Assembly: GCF_001500065.1 (NCBI RefSeq)
Contig: NZ_LQIN01000012.1
Coordinates: forward strand, 124,001 to 188,000
Length of the DNA: 64,000 nucleotides
Source of the DNA: Mycobacterium sp. IS-3022
Lineage (GTDB): Bacteria > Actinomycetota > Actinomycetes > Mycobacteriales > Mycobacteriaceae
Direction of reading: 5' to 3'
A program made the translations under genes and the position numbers. How positions within the stretch are numbered: position 1 is the stretch's first letter; each line of letters opens with the position of its first letter. The notes below the pieces were generated by a model. The model did no database searches, had not been told where the DNA came from, and worked only from the letters and a program-made list of their open reading frames with translations. Positions 1 through 7,234 of the stretch are shown one piece after another.

Positions 1-1
1 C

Positions 2-682
2 ATCGCCGAGAAGTGGGGCTTCTCGCGGACCCGGCTCGACGAGTACTCCGTGCGCTCGCACGAGTTGGCCGCCGCCGCGCAGGACAGCGGCGCGTTCGAG
101 AGGCAGCTCATGCCGGTGTTCACCGAGGGTGAGCCCGTGGTCGCCGACGAAGGGGTGCGGCGGGGGAGCACCGTCGAGAAACTCGCGGGACTCAAGCCCG
201 CGTTCAAGGACGACGGCGTCATCCATGCGGGGAACTCGTCGCAGATCTCCGACGGCGCTGCGGCCCTGCTGGTGATGGCGGCCGACAACGCGGTGGCGCT
301 GGGGCTGAGCCCGATCGCCCGATACCGCGCCGGCGCGGTCACCGGGGCTGACCCGGTGCTGATGCTGACCGGCCCGATTCCCGCGACCGAGAAGGTTCTG
401 CACAAGTCCGGCGTGACCCTCGACGAGGTGGGGGTGTTCGAGGTCAACGAGGCGTTCGCGCCGGTACCGCTGGCGTGGCTCGCCGAGACGGGTGTCGACG
501 AAAGCAAACTGAATCCGCTCGGCGGCGCGATCGCGCTCGGGCATCCGCTCGGCGCGTCCGGCGCGGTGCTGATGACCCGGATGCTGAACCACATGCGCGA
601 CAACGGCATTCGGTTCGGCCTACAGACCATGTGCGAGGGTGGCGGAACCGCCAACGCCACTCTGGTTGAACTCATCGCCTAG
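2..682 (+). CDS. Acetyl-CoA acetyltransferase (thiolase), C-terminal part
   Basis: The reading frame is open from the left edge of the window, so the N-terminal part, including the nucleophilic cysteine, lies outside. The visible ~226 residues carry the thiolase C-terminal signatures: NEAFA, then GGAIALGHPLGASGA with the catalytic histidine, and the C-terminal CEGGG with the second active-site cysteine. Thiolases of this type cleave 3-ketoacyl-CoA with CoA or condense acetyl-CoA units in the cytoplasm. An acyl-CoA dehydrogenase follows 44 nt downstream on the same strand, which suits a beta-oxidation role. The chain length of the substrate cannot be told. Confidence 0.93.
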   Translation: MAEKWGFSRTRLDEYSVRSHELAAAAQDSGAFERQLMPVFTEGEPVVADEGVRRGSTVEKLAGLKPAFKDDGVIHAGNSSQISDGAAALLVMAADNAVALGLSPIARYRAGAVTGADPVLMLTGPIPATEKVLHKSGVTLDEVGVFEVNEAFAPVPLAWLAETGVDESKLNPLGGAIALGHPLGASGAVLMTRMLNHMRDNGIRFGLQTMCEGGGTANATLVELIA

Positions 683-706
683 CGATGGCGGTGGAACTCA
701 TCGCCT
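668..706. repeat. 13-bp direct repeat duplicating the thiolase 3' end
   Basis: GAACTCATCGCCT occurs at 668-680, covering the last codons of the thiolase, and again at 694-706 just after its stop. The second copy would again read V-E-L-I-A-stop in its own frame. It looks like a small tandem duplication of the gene end, with no evident function. Confidence 0.6.
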
Positions 707-726
707 GAACTGACCAAAGGATCGTC

Positions 727-1875
727 GTGCAAAGAAATCTGTTCACCGAGGACCACGAGGCGTTCCGGGAACTCGCCCGCGACTTCGTCGAAAAGGAGGT
801 GGTTCCGCACTATCCCGAGTGGGAGAAGGGCGGAAGGATGCCTCGCGAGGTCTTCAAGCGAATGGGATCGCTGGGCATGCTCGGCATGGCCATCCCCGAA
901 GAGTACGGCGGGGCCGGCGCCGACGACTACCGCTACAACGTCGTGCTTCAGGAGGAGGCGGCGCGCGCGTTGGTCACCTTGTCGACGGTGCGCACACAGC
1001 TCGAGGTGATCCTGCCGTATTTCTTGCATTACGCGAACGCCGAGCAGCGCACCCGCTGGTTCCCCGGCTTGGCGTCGGGCGAGTTGTTGACCGCCGTCGC
1101 GATGACCGAACCGGGTACCGGCTCCGACCTGGCCGGGATGCGGACCGCCGCGGTGCGCGACGGTGGGGACTGGATCCTCAACGGCGCCAAGACGTTCATC
1201 ACCGGCGGCATGCAGGCCGATCTCGTCATCGTGGTGGCGCGCACCTCGACCGATCCGGACAACCGGCGAAAGGGGCTCACCCTGTTTGTCGTCGAGGACG
1301 GCATGCCGGGCTTCACGCGGGGTCGCGAGCTGGAGAAGATGGGCTGCAAGGTCCAGGACACCGCGGAACTGTCCTTCGTCGACGTGCGGGTGCCGGCGGC
1401 CAACGTGCTGGGGGAGGAGGGCGAGGCGTTCGGCTACCTCGGCCACAACCTGCCCCAGGAGCGGCTCACCGTCGCGGTGGGATCCGTCGCGCAGGCTCGC
1501 TCGGCGATCGCAGCGGCGATCGACTACACCAAGAACCGCAAGGCATTCGGCACGCCAGTGGCGTCGTTTCAGAACACGAAATTCGAACTGGCGGCGTGTT
1601 CGACGGAGGTAGAGGCCGCGCAGGCCATGCTGGACCGCGCGGTGAGTCTGCACGTCGATGGGCAGTTGTCCGCCGCTGACGCAGCGCGCGTGAAACTGTT
1701 TTGCACCGAGATGCAGCAGCGCGTGGTGGATCGCTGCCTGCAGTTGTTCGGCGGCTACGGCTACATGATGGAGTATCCGATCGCGCGGTTGTACACCGAC
1801 GCGCGGGTGGCCCGCATCTACGCCGGTACCAGCGAGGTGATGAAGGTGATCATCGCCAAATCGCTCGGGCTCTGA
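727..1875 (+). CDS. Acyl-CoA dehydrogenase (FadE family)
   Basis: A 382-residue FAD-dependent acyl-CoA dehydrogenase of normal family length. It introduces an alpha,beta double bond into an acyl-CoA and passes electrons to ETF. The mid-domain signature MTEPGTGSDLAGM, which contacts FAD and substrate, is followed by NGAKTFITGG, and the C-terminal helical domain ends in YAGTSEVMK. In the MCAD subfamily the residue before GT is the catalytic Glu. Here it is Ala, as in the LCAD/isovaleryl-CoA group whose base sits elsewhere in the chain. The start is GTG at 727. The gene follows the thiolase and is followed at once by a hairpin repeat that probably ends the transcript. Confidence 0.92.
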   Translation: MQRNLFTEDHEAFRELARDFVEKEVVPHYPEWEKGGRMPREVFKRMGSLGMLGMAIPEEYGGAGADDYRYNVVLQEEAARALVTLSTVRTQLEVILPYFLHYANAEQRTRWFPGLASGELLTAVAMTEPGTGSDLAGMRTAAVRDGGDWILNGAKTFITGGMQADLVIVVARTSTDPDNRRKGLTLFVVEDGMPGFTRGRELEKMGCKVQDTAELSFVDVRVPAANVLGEEGEAFGYLGHNLPQERLTVAVGSVAQARSAIAAAIDYTKNRKAFGTPVASFQNTKFELAACSTEVEAAQAMLDRAVSLHVDGQLSAADAARVKLFCTEMQQRVVDRCLQLFGGYGYMMEYPIARLYTDARVARIYAGTSEVMKVIIAKSLGL

Positions 1876-1877
1876 GT

Positions 1878-1926
1878 GATTTCGGTGTAGTTGGTTGCGC
1901 TGGCCGCGCATTTCTACACCGAAATC
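1878..1926. repeat. 49-bp hairpin repeat, copy A
   Basis: Perfect 13-bp arms GATTTCGGTGTAG (1878-1890) and CTACACCGAAATC (1914-1926) enclose a second 5-bp stem, TGCGC/GCGCA (1896-1900 and 1906-1910). The element starts 2 nt after the acyl-CoA dehydrogenase stop and lies between convergent genes. An identical 49-bp copy is at 4971-5019. It is likely a dispersed palindromic repeat serving as a bidirectional terminator. Confidence 0.8.
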
Positions 1927-1932
1927 GCCGGG

Positions 1933-2772
1933 CTACTTCAACATGCTGCCGGCGTCGACGGTGACCGGAAGGCCGGTGATGTAGCGGGATTCGTCGGACG
2001 CCAGGAACAGCACGGCGTTGCTGACGTCGATCGGCTCGACCCAACCCACGGGAAGCACGTGCATGAACTGTGCGGCCACCGCCAGGTCGTCGGGGCCGGG
2101 GTTTTCCAGATCGGGGCGGAACAACCGCATCGTGCCCTCGTTCATGAAGAGCGGCGTGTTGACGTTGGTGGGGCAGACGGCGTTCACCCGGATCGAGTGT
2201 TGCCCCAATTCGACCGCGAACGTGCGCATCAGCCCGATGACCCCGTGTTTGGCGGCGATGTAGTGGCCCGTGTGCGGGTACGGCTTAAGGCCGCCCACCG
2301 AGCTCGTCAGGATGATCGAGCCGCCGCGGCCGCCGGACAGCAGATGCGGCACACCGGCTTTCACCGTCTTCCACACCCCCGAGAGGTTGACGTCGATCAT
2401 GTCGCGCCAGTCCTCCTCGCTGGTCTTGTCCAAGGTGTTTCCGCCGTTGCCGATGCCGGCGTTGGCGATGATGATGTCGAGCCGTCCCAACTGCTCGACG
2501 CCGCTGTCCACGACGGCCTTCACCGCGTCGTAGTCGCGCACGTCGACCTCCGCCGTGATGACGCGACGATCGAGGTTCTTGACGAGATCAGCGGTCTCAG
2601 CCAGGTCATCCGGTGTCGCCGCGGGGATATCGCTCTGACTGCTGATGCGCTTGCAGACGTCGACGGCGATGATGTCGGCGCCTTCCTCGGCGAGACGTAC
2701 AGCATGGCTGCGGCCCTGACCGCGCGCCGCACCGCTGACGAACGCCACTTTGCCCTCGACTCGCCCACCCAT
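1933..2772 (-). CDS. Mycofactocin-type SDR family oxidoreductase
   Basis: 279 residues from ATG at 2772. The N-terminus GKVAFVSGAARGQGRSHAVR with EEGADIIAVD is the signature of the mycofactocin-dependent SDR subfamily (TIGR03971). These proteins keep a bound nicotinamide and hand electrons to the peptide-derived cofactor mycofactocin. The catalytic tyrosine and lysine are in YIAAK. Known members oxidise alcohols. Two near-palindromes matching one upstream of the neighbouring P450 lie 40-75 nt before the start, so it is probably controlled by the TetR gene at 2922-3590. The substrate is unknown; a secondary alcohol made by the P450 is possible. Confidence 0.9.
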   Translation of the reverse strand: MGGRVEGKVAFVSGAARGQGRSHAVRLAEEGADIIAVDVCKRISSQSDIPAATPDDLAETADLVKNLDRRVITAEVDVRDYDAVKAVVDSGVEQLGRLDIIIANAGIGNGGNTLDKTSEEDWRDMIDVNLSGVWKTVKAGVPHLLSGGRGGSIILTSSVGGLKPYPHTGHYIAAKHGVIGLMRTFAVELGQHSIRVNAVCPTNVNTPLFMNEGTMRLFRPDLENPGPDDLAVAAQFMHVLPVGWVEPIDVSNAVLFLASDESRYITGLPVTVDAGSMLK

Positions 2773-2812
2773 GTCGCACCTCGATTCTCTGGCCGCCCGA
2801 ATGCGAACCGTG

Positions 2813-2828
2813 TTGGTCGATCGATCAA
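2813..2828. promoter_or_regulatory. Predicted TetR operator, site 1
   Basis: TTGGTCGATCGATCAA is a near-perfect palindrome about 40 nt upstream of the SDR start at 2772. A second copy starts 18 bp further on and a third lies before the P450 at 3670. It is the likely binding site of the TetR protein encoded at 2922-3590. Confidence 0.65.
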
Positions 2829-2830
2829 AA

Positions 2831-2846
2831 CTGGTCGATCGATCAG
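2831..2846. promoter_or_regulatory. Predicted TetR operator, site 2
   Basis: CTGGTCGATCGATCAG shares 14 of 16 bases with site 1 and lies 18 bp from it centre to centre. That spacing suits two TetR dimers binding side by side. Confidence 0.65.
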
Positions 2847-2921
2847 GAGCGTGACATTGATCGGCGCGGCTGTCAACCCGGCCACGACGGAACAGCGGGT
2901 GTCGACGCCGAGCGCGGCGGA

Positions 2922-3590
2922 TCAACCTCGGGTCGCGGGCGGCGCCGTGGCCCTCGACGTATCGGCCAGCAGGTCGAACTGGCGCTCCATGAAAGCCCGC
3001 ATCTCGTCGTGGCCGAGCGTGACGTCGACCGCGCTCTCGTTGCACAGGCTGCGGGCGATCTGTGCGATCAGCATCGAGACCGCGACGGGCGGGTACTGCT
3101 CGAGGTCGATTCCCCTGGCGCGAAGCGCGACGGTGACAGCCGCGGTCTCGATGTCGCGCACCCGCTCCGCGTAAGCCTTCAACTCCGCGCGAATCACCTT
3201 GCGGTGGTTGGCCAATGCCATGAACTCGGTGTTGAGGGCCGTCGCCCGCAGATCGCTGTTTATCGACCACAGCGTGCGCAGCGGGTCATCGTCGGTGAGC
3301 GCGGCACGCATGGTCTCCAGCGAGACTTCAGCACCAGCGCGCAGCACCTCGACGAACAGGTCGTCCATCGTCGGGAAGTAGTAGTAGACCAGCGCCTGCT
3401 TGACGCCGGCCTCCGCGGCCACTCGCCGGGAGGTCGCGGCCGCATAGCCGTCGTCGCGCATGATCTTGGCGGTCGCGTCGATCAGCCGTTGCCGGGCGCC
3501 GAGCTCGGCGGGCCTGCCCTTCGCTGACGAAGGCATGCGACCGGCCGCCGCTCGGTTGCTTGACCGTCCGTCCGGCCTCGTGGTAGGCAT
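2922..3590 (-). CDS. TetR family transcriptional regulator
   Basis: 222 residues from ATG at 3590. The N-terminal helix-turn-helix spans about residues 30-78 (QRLIDATAKIMRDDGYAAAT, then EAGVKQALVYYYF), with the usual YYYFP end of the DNA-binding domain. The C-terminal ligand-binding domain is not diagnostic. The gene sits between an SDR it trails and a divergent P450 (3670). The motif TTGGTCGA-N2-GATCA occurs twice before the SDR and once before the P450, so this protein most likely represses both. The first ~28 residues are basic and poorly conserved; a shorter start at the internal Met (about residue 19) is possible. Confidence 0.9.
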   Translation of the reverse strand: MPTTRPDGRSSNRAAAGRMPSSAKGRPAELGARQRLIDATAKIMRDDGYAAATSRRVAAEAGVKQALVYYYFPTMDDLFVEVLRAGAEVSLETMRAALTDDDPLRTLWSINSDLRATALNTEFMALANHRKVIRAELKAYAERVRDIETAAVTVALRARGIDLEQYPPVAVSMLIAQIARSLCNESAVDVTLGHDEMRAFMERQFDLLADTSRATAPPATRG

Positions 3591-3606
3591 GGCGCATCCT
3601 AACAGT

Positions 3607-3622
3607 TTGGTCGAATGATCAG
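3607..3622. promoter_or_regulatory. Predicted TetR operator, site 3
   Basis: TTGGTCGAATGATCAG matches the two sites upstream of the SDR at 2772. It lies between the divergent TetR (start 3590) and P450 (start 3670) genes, where it could control both. Confidence 0.6.
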
Positions 3623-3669
3623 GATGATCTGACGACGGATTCGATCCGTGACCGAAAGGACGGCCGTTG

Positions 3670-4965
3670 ATGACCGATCTCGCATCGGTGGACTACTTCG
3701 CAGATCACGCGATCAGTCAGAATCCCTACGAGTACTGGGACTACCTGCGCGCGCAGGGGCCGGTCTTCCTGGAGCCCAACTACGGAGTCGTGGCCGTCAC
3801 GGGCTATCAGGAAGTGCTGGCGGCGTTCAAGGATCACGACTCGTTCTCCGCGGTCAACGCGATCGGCGGTCCCTTTCCGCCGCTGCCCTTCGTGCCGGAG
3901 GGCGACGACATCACCGAGCAGATCGAGGCGCACCGACACCTGTTTCCGATCCACGAGCACATGGTCGTGATGGATCCACCCGCGCATGAGCGGGCGCGTT
4001 CGCTGCTGACCAAGCTGCTGACGCCGCGACGCCTCCAGGAAAACGAGGATTACATGTGGCAGCTGGCCGACAGCCAACTCGACCAGTTCATCGATCCAGC
4101 GTCATCGGAAGGCCGCTGCGAATTTCTCTCCGAATACGCGAAACCCTTTGCCACGTCGGCGATCATCGACCTGCTCGGTGTGCCGAAGCAGGACCGCCCG
4201 GAGTTCCTGGCGGCGCTCGGCGCCGCGCGCCCGGGCGGTAGCCGCGTGGGAGCTCTCGACGGTGAGCCCGTCGGGCTCGATCCGCTGCAGTATCTCGACG
4301 ACAAATTCGCCCGGTATCTCGCCGATCGTCGCCGCGAACCGCGTGGCGACGTGCTGTCGGGCATGGCGACCGCCGTCTATCCCGACGGCTCGACCCCGGA
4401 ACTGATCGAAGTGGTCAAGCCGGCGACCTTTCTGTTCGCCGCGGGCCAGGAGACAGTCACCAAGCTGCTCAGCGCGGCGGTGCAGACCCTCGGCGACCGG
4501 CCCGAGTATCAGCAGATTCTCCGGGACAGCCCCGAGCGTATCCCGGCGTTCATCGAGGAAGCGCTGCGGATGCACTCGCCGACGAAGGTGGACTTCCGAC
4601 TGGTCCGCAAGACCACCACGCTCGGCGGCGTGAATCTGCCGGCGGGGACCATCGTGATGTTGTGTCTGGGCGCAGCCAATCGCGACCCGCGCAAGTTCGA
4701 CGATCCTCACGACTTCCGCCCGGACCGCAAAAACGTGCGGGAACACATCGCGTTCGGCCGCGGCATCCACACCTGTGCGGGCGCGCCGCTGGCCCGCGTC
4801 GAAGGCAAGATCACGGTCCGCCGCCTTCTGGACCGCACGCGAGACATCCGCATCGACGAGGCCGTCCATGGTCCCGCCGGCAACCGTCGCTACGCCTACG
4901 AACCCACTTTCCTGTTGCGCGGCCTGACCGAACTGCACATCGAGTTCACTTCAGCCGGCAGCTAA
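3670..4965 (+). CDS. Cytochrome P450
   Basis: A 431-residue soluble bacterial P450, started at ATG 3670 (TTG at 3667 is less likely). It has the I-helix AAGQET (about 257-262), the K-helix ExxR (Glu297/Arg300) and the haem loop FGRGIHTCAG with proximal Cys369. The enzyme would insert oxygen into an organic substrate using two electrons from a ferredoxin. No ferredoxin gene is adjacent, so it must borrow one. It is clearly paralogous to the P450 at 31964, sharing the SVDxF start, the DDIT segment and the KENED/QENED region. It is probably controlled by the divergent TetR. Confidence 0.95.
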   Translation: MTDLASVDYFADHAISQNPYEYWDYLRAQGPVFLEPNYGVVAVTGYQEVLAAFKDHDSFSAVNAIGGPFPPLPFVPEGDDITEQIEAHRHLFPIHEHMVVMDPPAHERARSLLTKLLTPRRLQENEDYMWQLADSQLDQFIDPASSEGRCEFLSEYAKPFATSAIIDLLGVPKQDRPEFLAALGAARPGGSRVGALDGEPVGLDPLQYLDDKFARYLADRRREPRGDVLSGMATAVYPDGSTPELIEVVKPATFLFAAGQETVTKLLSAAVQTLGDRPEYQQILRDSPERIPAFIEEALRMHSPTKVDFRLVRKTTTLGGVNLPAGTIVMLCLGAANRDPRKFDDPHDFRPDRKNVREHIAFGRGIHTCAGAPLARVEGKITVRRLLDRTRDIRIDEAVHGPAGNRRYAYEPTFLLRGLTELHIEFTSAGS

Positions 4966-4970
4966 CTTGC

Positions 4971-5019
4971 GATTTCGGTGTAGTTGGTTGCGCTGGCCGC
5001 GCATTTCTACACCGAAATC
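4971..5019. repeat. 49-bp hairpin repeat, copy B
   Basis: Identical over 49 bp to 1878-1926: arms 4971-4983 and 5007-5019 around the same inner stem. It begins 5 nt after the P450 stop, ahead of a co-directional TetR gene. This supports a terminator or transcript-end role for the repeat. Confidence 0.8.
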
Positions 5020-5093
5020 GCCCTTTGACCTGCCGCATGTGACGCCAACCCAAACACTTTTTCGCTGAGATGCTTGTCACAGCGCCGAAACCT

Positions 5094-5115
5094 ACCTACT
5101 GTGTGTTCACTAGGT
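5094..5115. promoter_or_regulatory. Possible operator of the downstream TetR gene
   Basis: ACCTACT (5094-5100) and ACTAGGT (5109-5115) form 7-bp arms with one mismatch pair around an 8-bp spacer, about 20 nt before the TetR start at 5136. A second small inverted repeat, GTTCA/TGAAC, overlaps it at 5105-5124. It is a plausible autoregulatory site without further support. Confidence 0.35.
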
Positions 5116-5135
5116 TGGTTGAACGAAGGGGTCAG

Positions 5136-5753
5136 GTGTCCGCCACGGAATCTGTGAGGCCTTACGCCACGCTCCTCGCCAAGGGCGAGGACCGCAGGCA
5201 GCGCATCCTTTCGGTGGCCGAACGACTGCTCGCGCGCAACGGGTGGCGCAACACGTCGCTGGCACAGATCGCCAAGGAAGCCGGCGTCACGCCGGCAGGT
5301 CTGCTGCACCACTTCGAGTCCAAGGAGCAACTGCTCAACGCGGTGCTCGACGCCCGCGACGCCGACGACGCGATCCATGCCGACTACCGCTCCGGCGACC
5401 TCGTCACCGAACTCAGCCGGGTCCCCGAACGGTTCGATCGCGCACCCGAGCTGGTCGGCACCTTCACGGTGCTGCTGGTGGAGAACATCGCGCCCGATGC
5501 ACCGCTGCACGACCGCTTGGTCAAGCGCTACAGCGACGCGGTGGACATCATCGTCGGGATCATCCAGCGCGGTCAGGAAAGCGGCAAGTACCGCACAGAT
5601 GTCGACGCGGCAGCCAAGGCCGTGGAAATACTCGCGTTCATCTATGGAATGGAGACCCTATGGTTGCTCGACCCCTCAATTCAGTTGGCCGAGGTGTTCA
5701 AGGGGTACGCCGAGTCGCTGGGGCGCGAGTTGGCGCCACGGAGCTCGACATGA
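5136..5753 (+). CDS. TetR family transcriptional regulator
   Basis: 205 residues from GTG 5136, chosen because AAGGGG stands 5-10 nt upstream; an in-frame ATG at 5070 would overlap the predicted operator. The HTH (about residues 18-65) reads QRILSVAERLLARNGWRNTS then EAGVTPAGLLHHFESKEQLL, the LLHHF variant of the TetR YYxF element. The C-terminal domain is of the family with ligand pocket and dimer helices. The stop overlaps the start of the next gene (ATGA), so the two proteins are made together. Confidence 0.88.
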   Translation: MSATESVRPYATLLAKGEDRRQRILSVAERLLARNGWRNTSLAQIAKEAGVTPAGLLHHFESKEQLLNAVLDARDADDAIHADYRSGDLVTELSRVPERFDRAPELVGTFTVLLVENIAPDAPLHDRLVKRYSDAVDIIVGIIQRGQESGKYRTDVDAAAKAVEILAFIYGMETLWLLDPSIQLAEVFKGYAESLGRELAPRSST

Positions 5754-6253
5754 GGTACCGCCTGGATGTCGTCGCGCCCACCGTGTCCGACGCGGTGAGG
5801 TACGCGGGCGGCTGGATCTACGACAGGGTGATGGCCGGATGGGATGTCACCGTCCTGGTGGGCGGCGACGACGACGTCCGACCACTGACGATCCTGGGCG
5901 CCAGGACGTTGGATCTGGAATCGGTGCTGCAGGCCTGGCAGGACCGGCCGCATCCCCAGACGATCGCGGTGGCGGCCGAAATGTTCGAACGTGATCCGCG
6001 CGTGCTCGCCCACGTGCGCACCGCGCTCGACCAGGGCGCCACCGAGGTGACGCTGTGGGGCGAGCGGTTGCCCGCCGAACTCGACAGCAGCGTTGACTCC
6101 GTCGAACATCATTTGAGCGCAGCAGCACGGGCTTTCAAGGTCAAGGCGCTTGCCGCGGCCCAGGATTCGGGCACGGGCGGTGTCCACTCTTGTGAGACGT
6201 TCCGCTGCGGGATGATGGTTTCGGTTGCCGCGGACCTGGTGCCCGCCAGCTAG
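5750..6253 (+). CDS. Conserved hypothetical protein coupled to TetR
   Basis: 167 residues starting at ATG 5750, whose ATGA overlaps the TetR stop. The protein has no signal peptide or membrane segment. It starts RYRLDVVAPTVSDAVRYAGGWIYDRVMAGWDVTVLV, split here as RYRLDVVAPTVS and RYAGGWIYDRVMAGW, and looks like a compact alpha/beta protein with several DxxTV strands. No catalytic motif is recognised. The strict coupling to a regulator suggests a role in the same response, for example an accessory of the regulator, but that is only inference. Confidence 0.7.
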   Translation: MRYRLDVVAPTVSDAVRYAGGWIYDRVMAGWDVTVLVGGDDDVRPLTILGARTLDLESVLQAWQDRPHPQTIAVAAEMFERDPRVLAHVRTALDQGATEVTLWGERLPAELDSSVDSVEHHLSAAARAFKVKALAAAQDSGTGGVHSCETFRCGMMVSVAADLVPAS

Positions 6254-6265
6254 TCTCGACGCCCG

Positions 6266-7234
6266 CTATGACGTGAGGTCGATGACCACCTTGCCGACCG
6301 CGCGTCCGTCGGCGACGTGGCGCAGCGCCTCAACCGTCTGCTCGAGCGGGTAGACCGCGCCGATATGCGGGCGGACGCGGCCGCTGACCAGAAGTTCGCG
6401 TAACTCGGATTCGTTGCGGGCAAACTCGTCGGGCGGGACGTCGTGGAACTGAAAACCCAATACCTGCACGCCCTTCATCAACACCAGGTTCAGGGGGATG
6501 CGGGGAATGACGCCGGAAGCGAACCCGACCGTGACGAATCGACCGCTACGGCGCAGCGACCGCAGCGCGGGTTCGGAAAGCTCACCGCCAACCGGGTCGA
6601 CGACGGCGTGTGCGCCATCGGGCAGGGTCCCGCGTAGCGCGTCTCTCACGTTGTCGGCGCGGTGGTTGATGACGTGGCGGGCGCCGTAACTCGCAGCGGC
6701 TGTCAGCTTTTCGTCCGTCGATGCGACGGCGGTGACCGAGGCACCGAGCGCGACGCCGAGTTGCACGGCGGCCAGGCCGACGCCGCCGCCCGCACCGAGC
6801 ACGATCAACTCTTCGCCGCTCTGGATCCGAGCCATCGAGCGCAGCGTGTGGTACGCGGTGCGATACGCCACGCCGAAGGCGGCCGCGGTGCGGTCGTCGA
6901 CACTGTCGGGGATGTGCGCAAGGCCCTCGGCCGGGACGGTGACCTCCTCGGCGAACGCGCCTTGCAGGACGGCGCCGCTCACCCTGTCGCCGACGGTGAA
7001 TTGATCGGCATTGTCGCCCAGTTCGACGATCTCACCGGCGAACTCGCTCCCCGGCACGAACGGGGGCGGCACGCTGATCTGATACTCGTTGCCGATCAAC
7101 AACACGTCGGGAAAGTTCACCGCGGCGGCCTGGACGCGCACCCGGACCCTGCCTGCGCCGACGGCAGGCGACGGCTGATCCTGGATCTGCACCACCTCCG
7201 GCGGCCCGTACCGCGGGCAGACCGCGGCCCTCAC
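6266..7234 (-). CDS. NADPH:quinone oxidoreductase-like MDR protein
   Basis: 322 residues from GTG 7234. It is a medium-chain dehydrogenase/reductase of the zinc-free quinone oxidoreductase group: an N-terminal GroES-like domain (AAAVNFPDVL, then PGSEFAGEI), and a Rossmann domain with the nucleotide-binding turn LGAGGGVGLAAVQLG near residue 145. No structural zinc cysteines are present. Members reduce quinones or enoyl/enone groups with NADPH. The GTG start overlaps the stop of the upstream phosphotransferase (GTGA), so it belongs to the same operon as the kinase and acyl-CoA dehydrogenase genes. Confidence 0.88.
   Translation of the reverse strand: MRAAVCPRYGPPEVVQIQDQPSPAVGAGRVRVRVQAAAVNFPDVLLIGNEYQISVPPPFVPGSEFAGEIVELGDNADQFTVGDRVSGAVLQGAFAEEVTVPAEGLAHIPDSVDDRTAAAFGVAYRTAYHTLRSMARIQSGEELIVLGAGGGVGLAAVQLGVALGASVTAVASTDEKLTAAASYGARHVINHRADNVRDALRGTLPDGAHAVVDPVGGELSEPALRSLRRSGRFVTVGFASGVIPRIPLNLVLMKGVQVLGFQFHDVPPDEFARNESELRELLVSGRVRPHIGAVYPLEQTVEALRHVADGRAVGKVVIDLTS

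Noticed and set aside
679-1911. Long open frame of ~410 codons on the minus strand
   Set aside because: It lies fully opposite the acyl-CoA dehydrogenase and its translation is rich in Arg/His/Gly without family motifs; it is an antisense artefact of high GC.
2813-3622. KstR- or KstR2-type operator
   Set aside because: The palindrome TTGGTCGATCGATCAA does not fit the AAC-N2-GTT or CAAG-N2-CTTG cores of these regulators.
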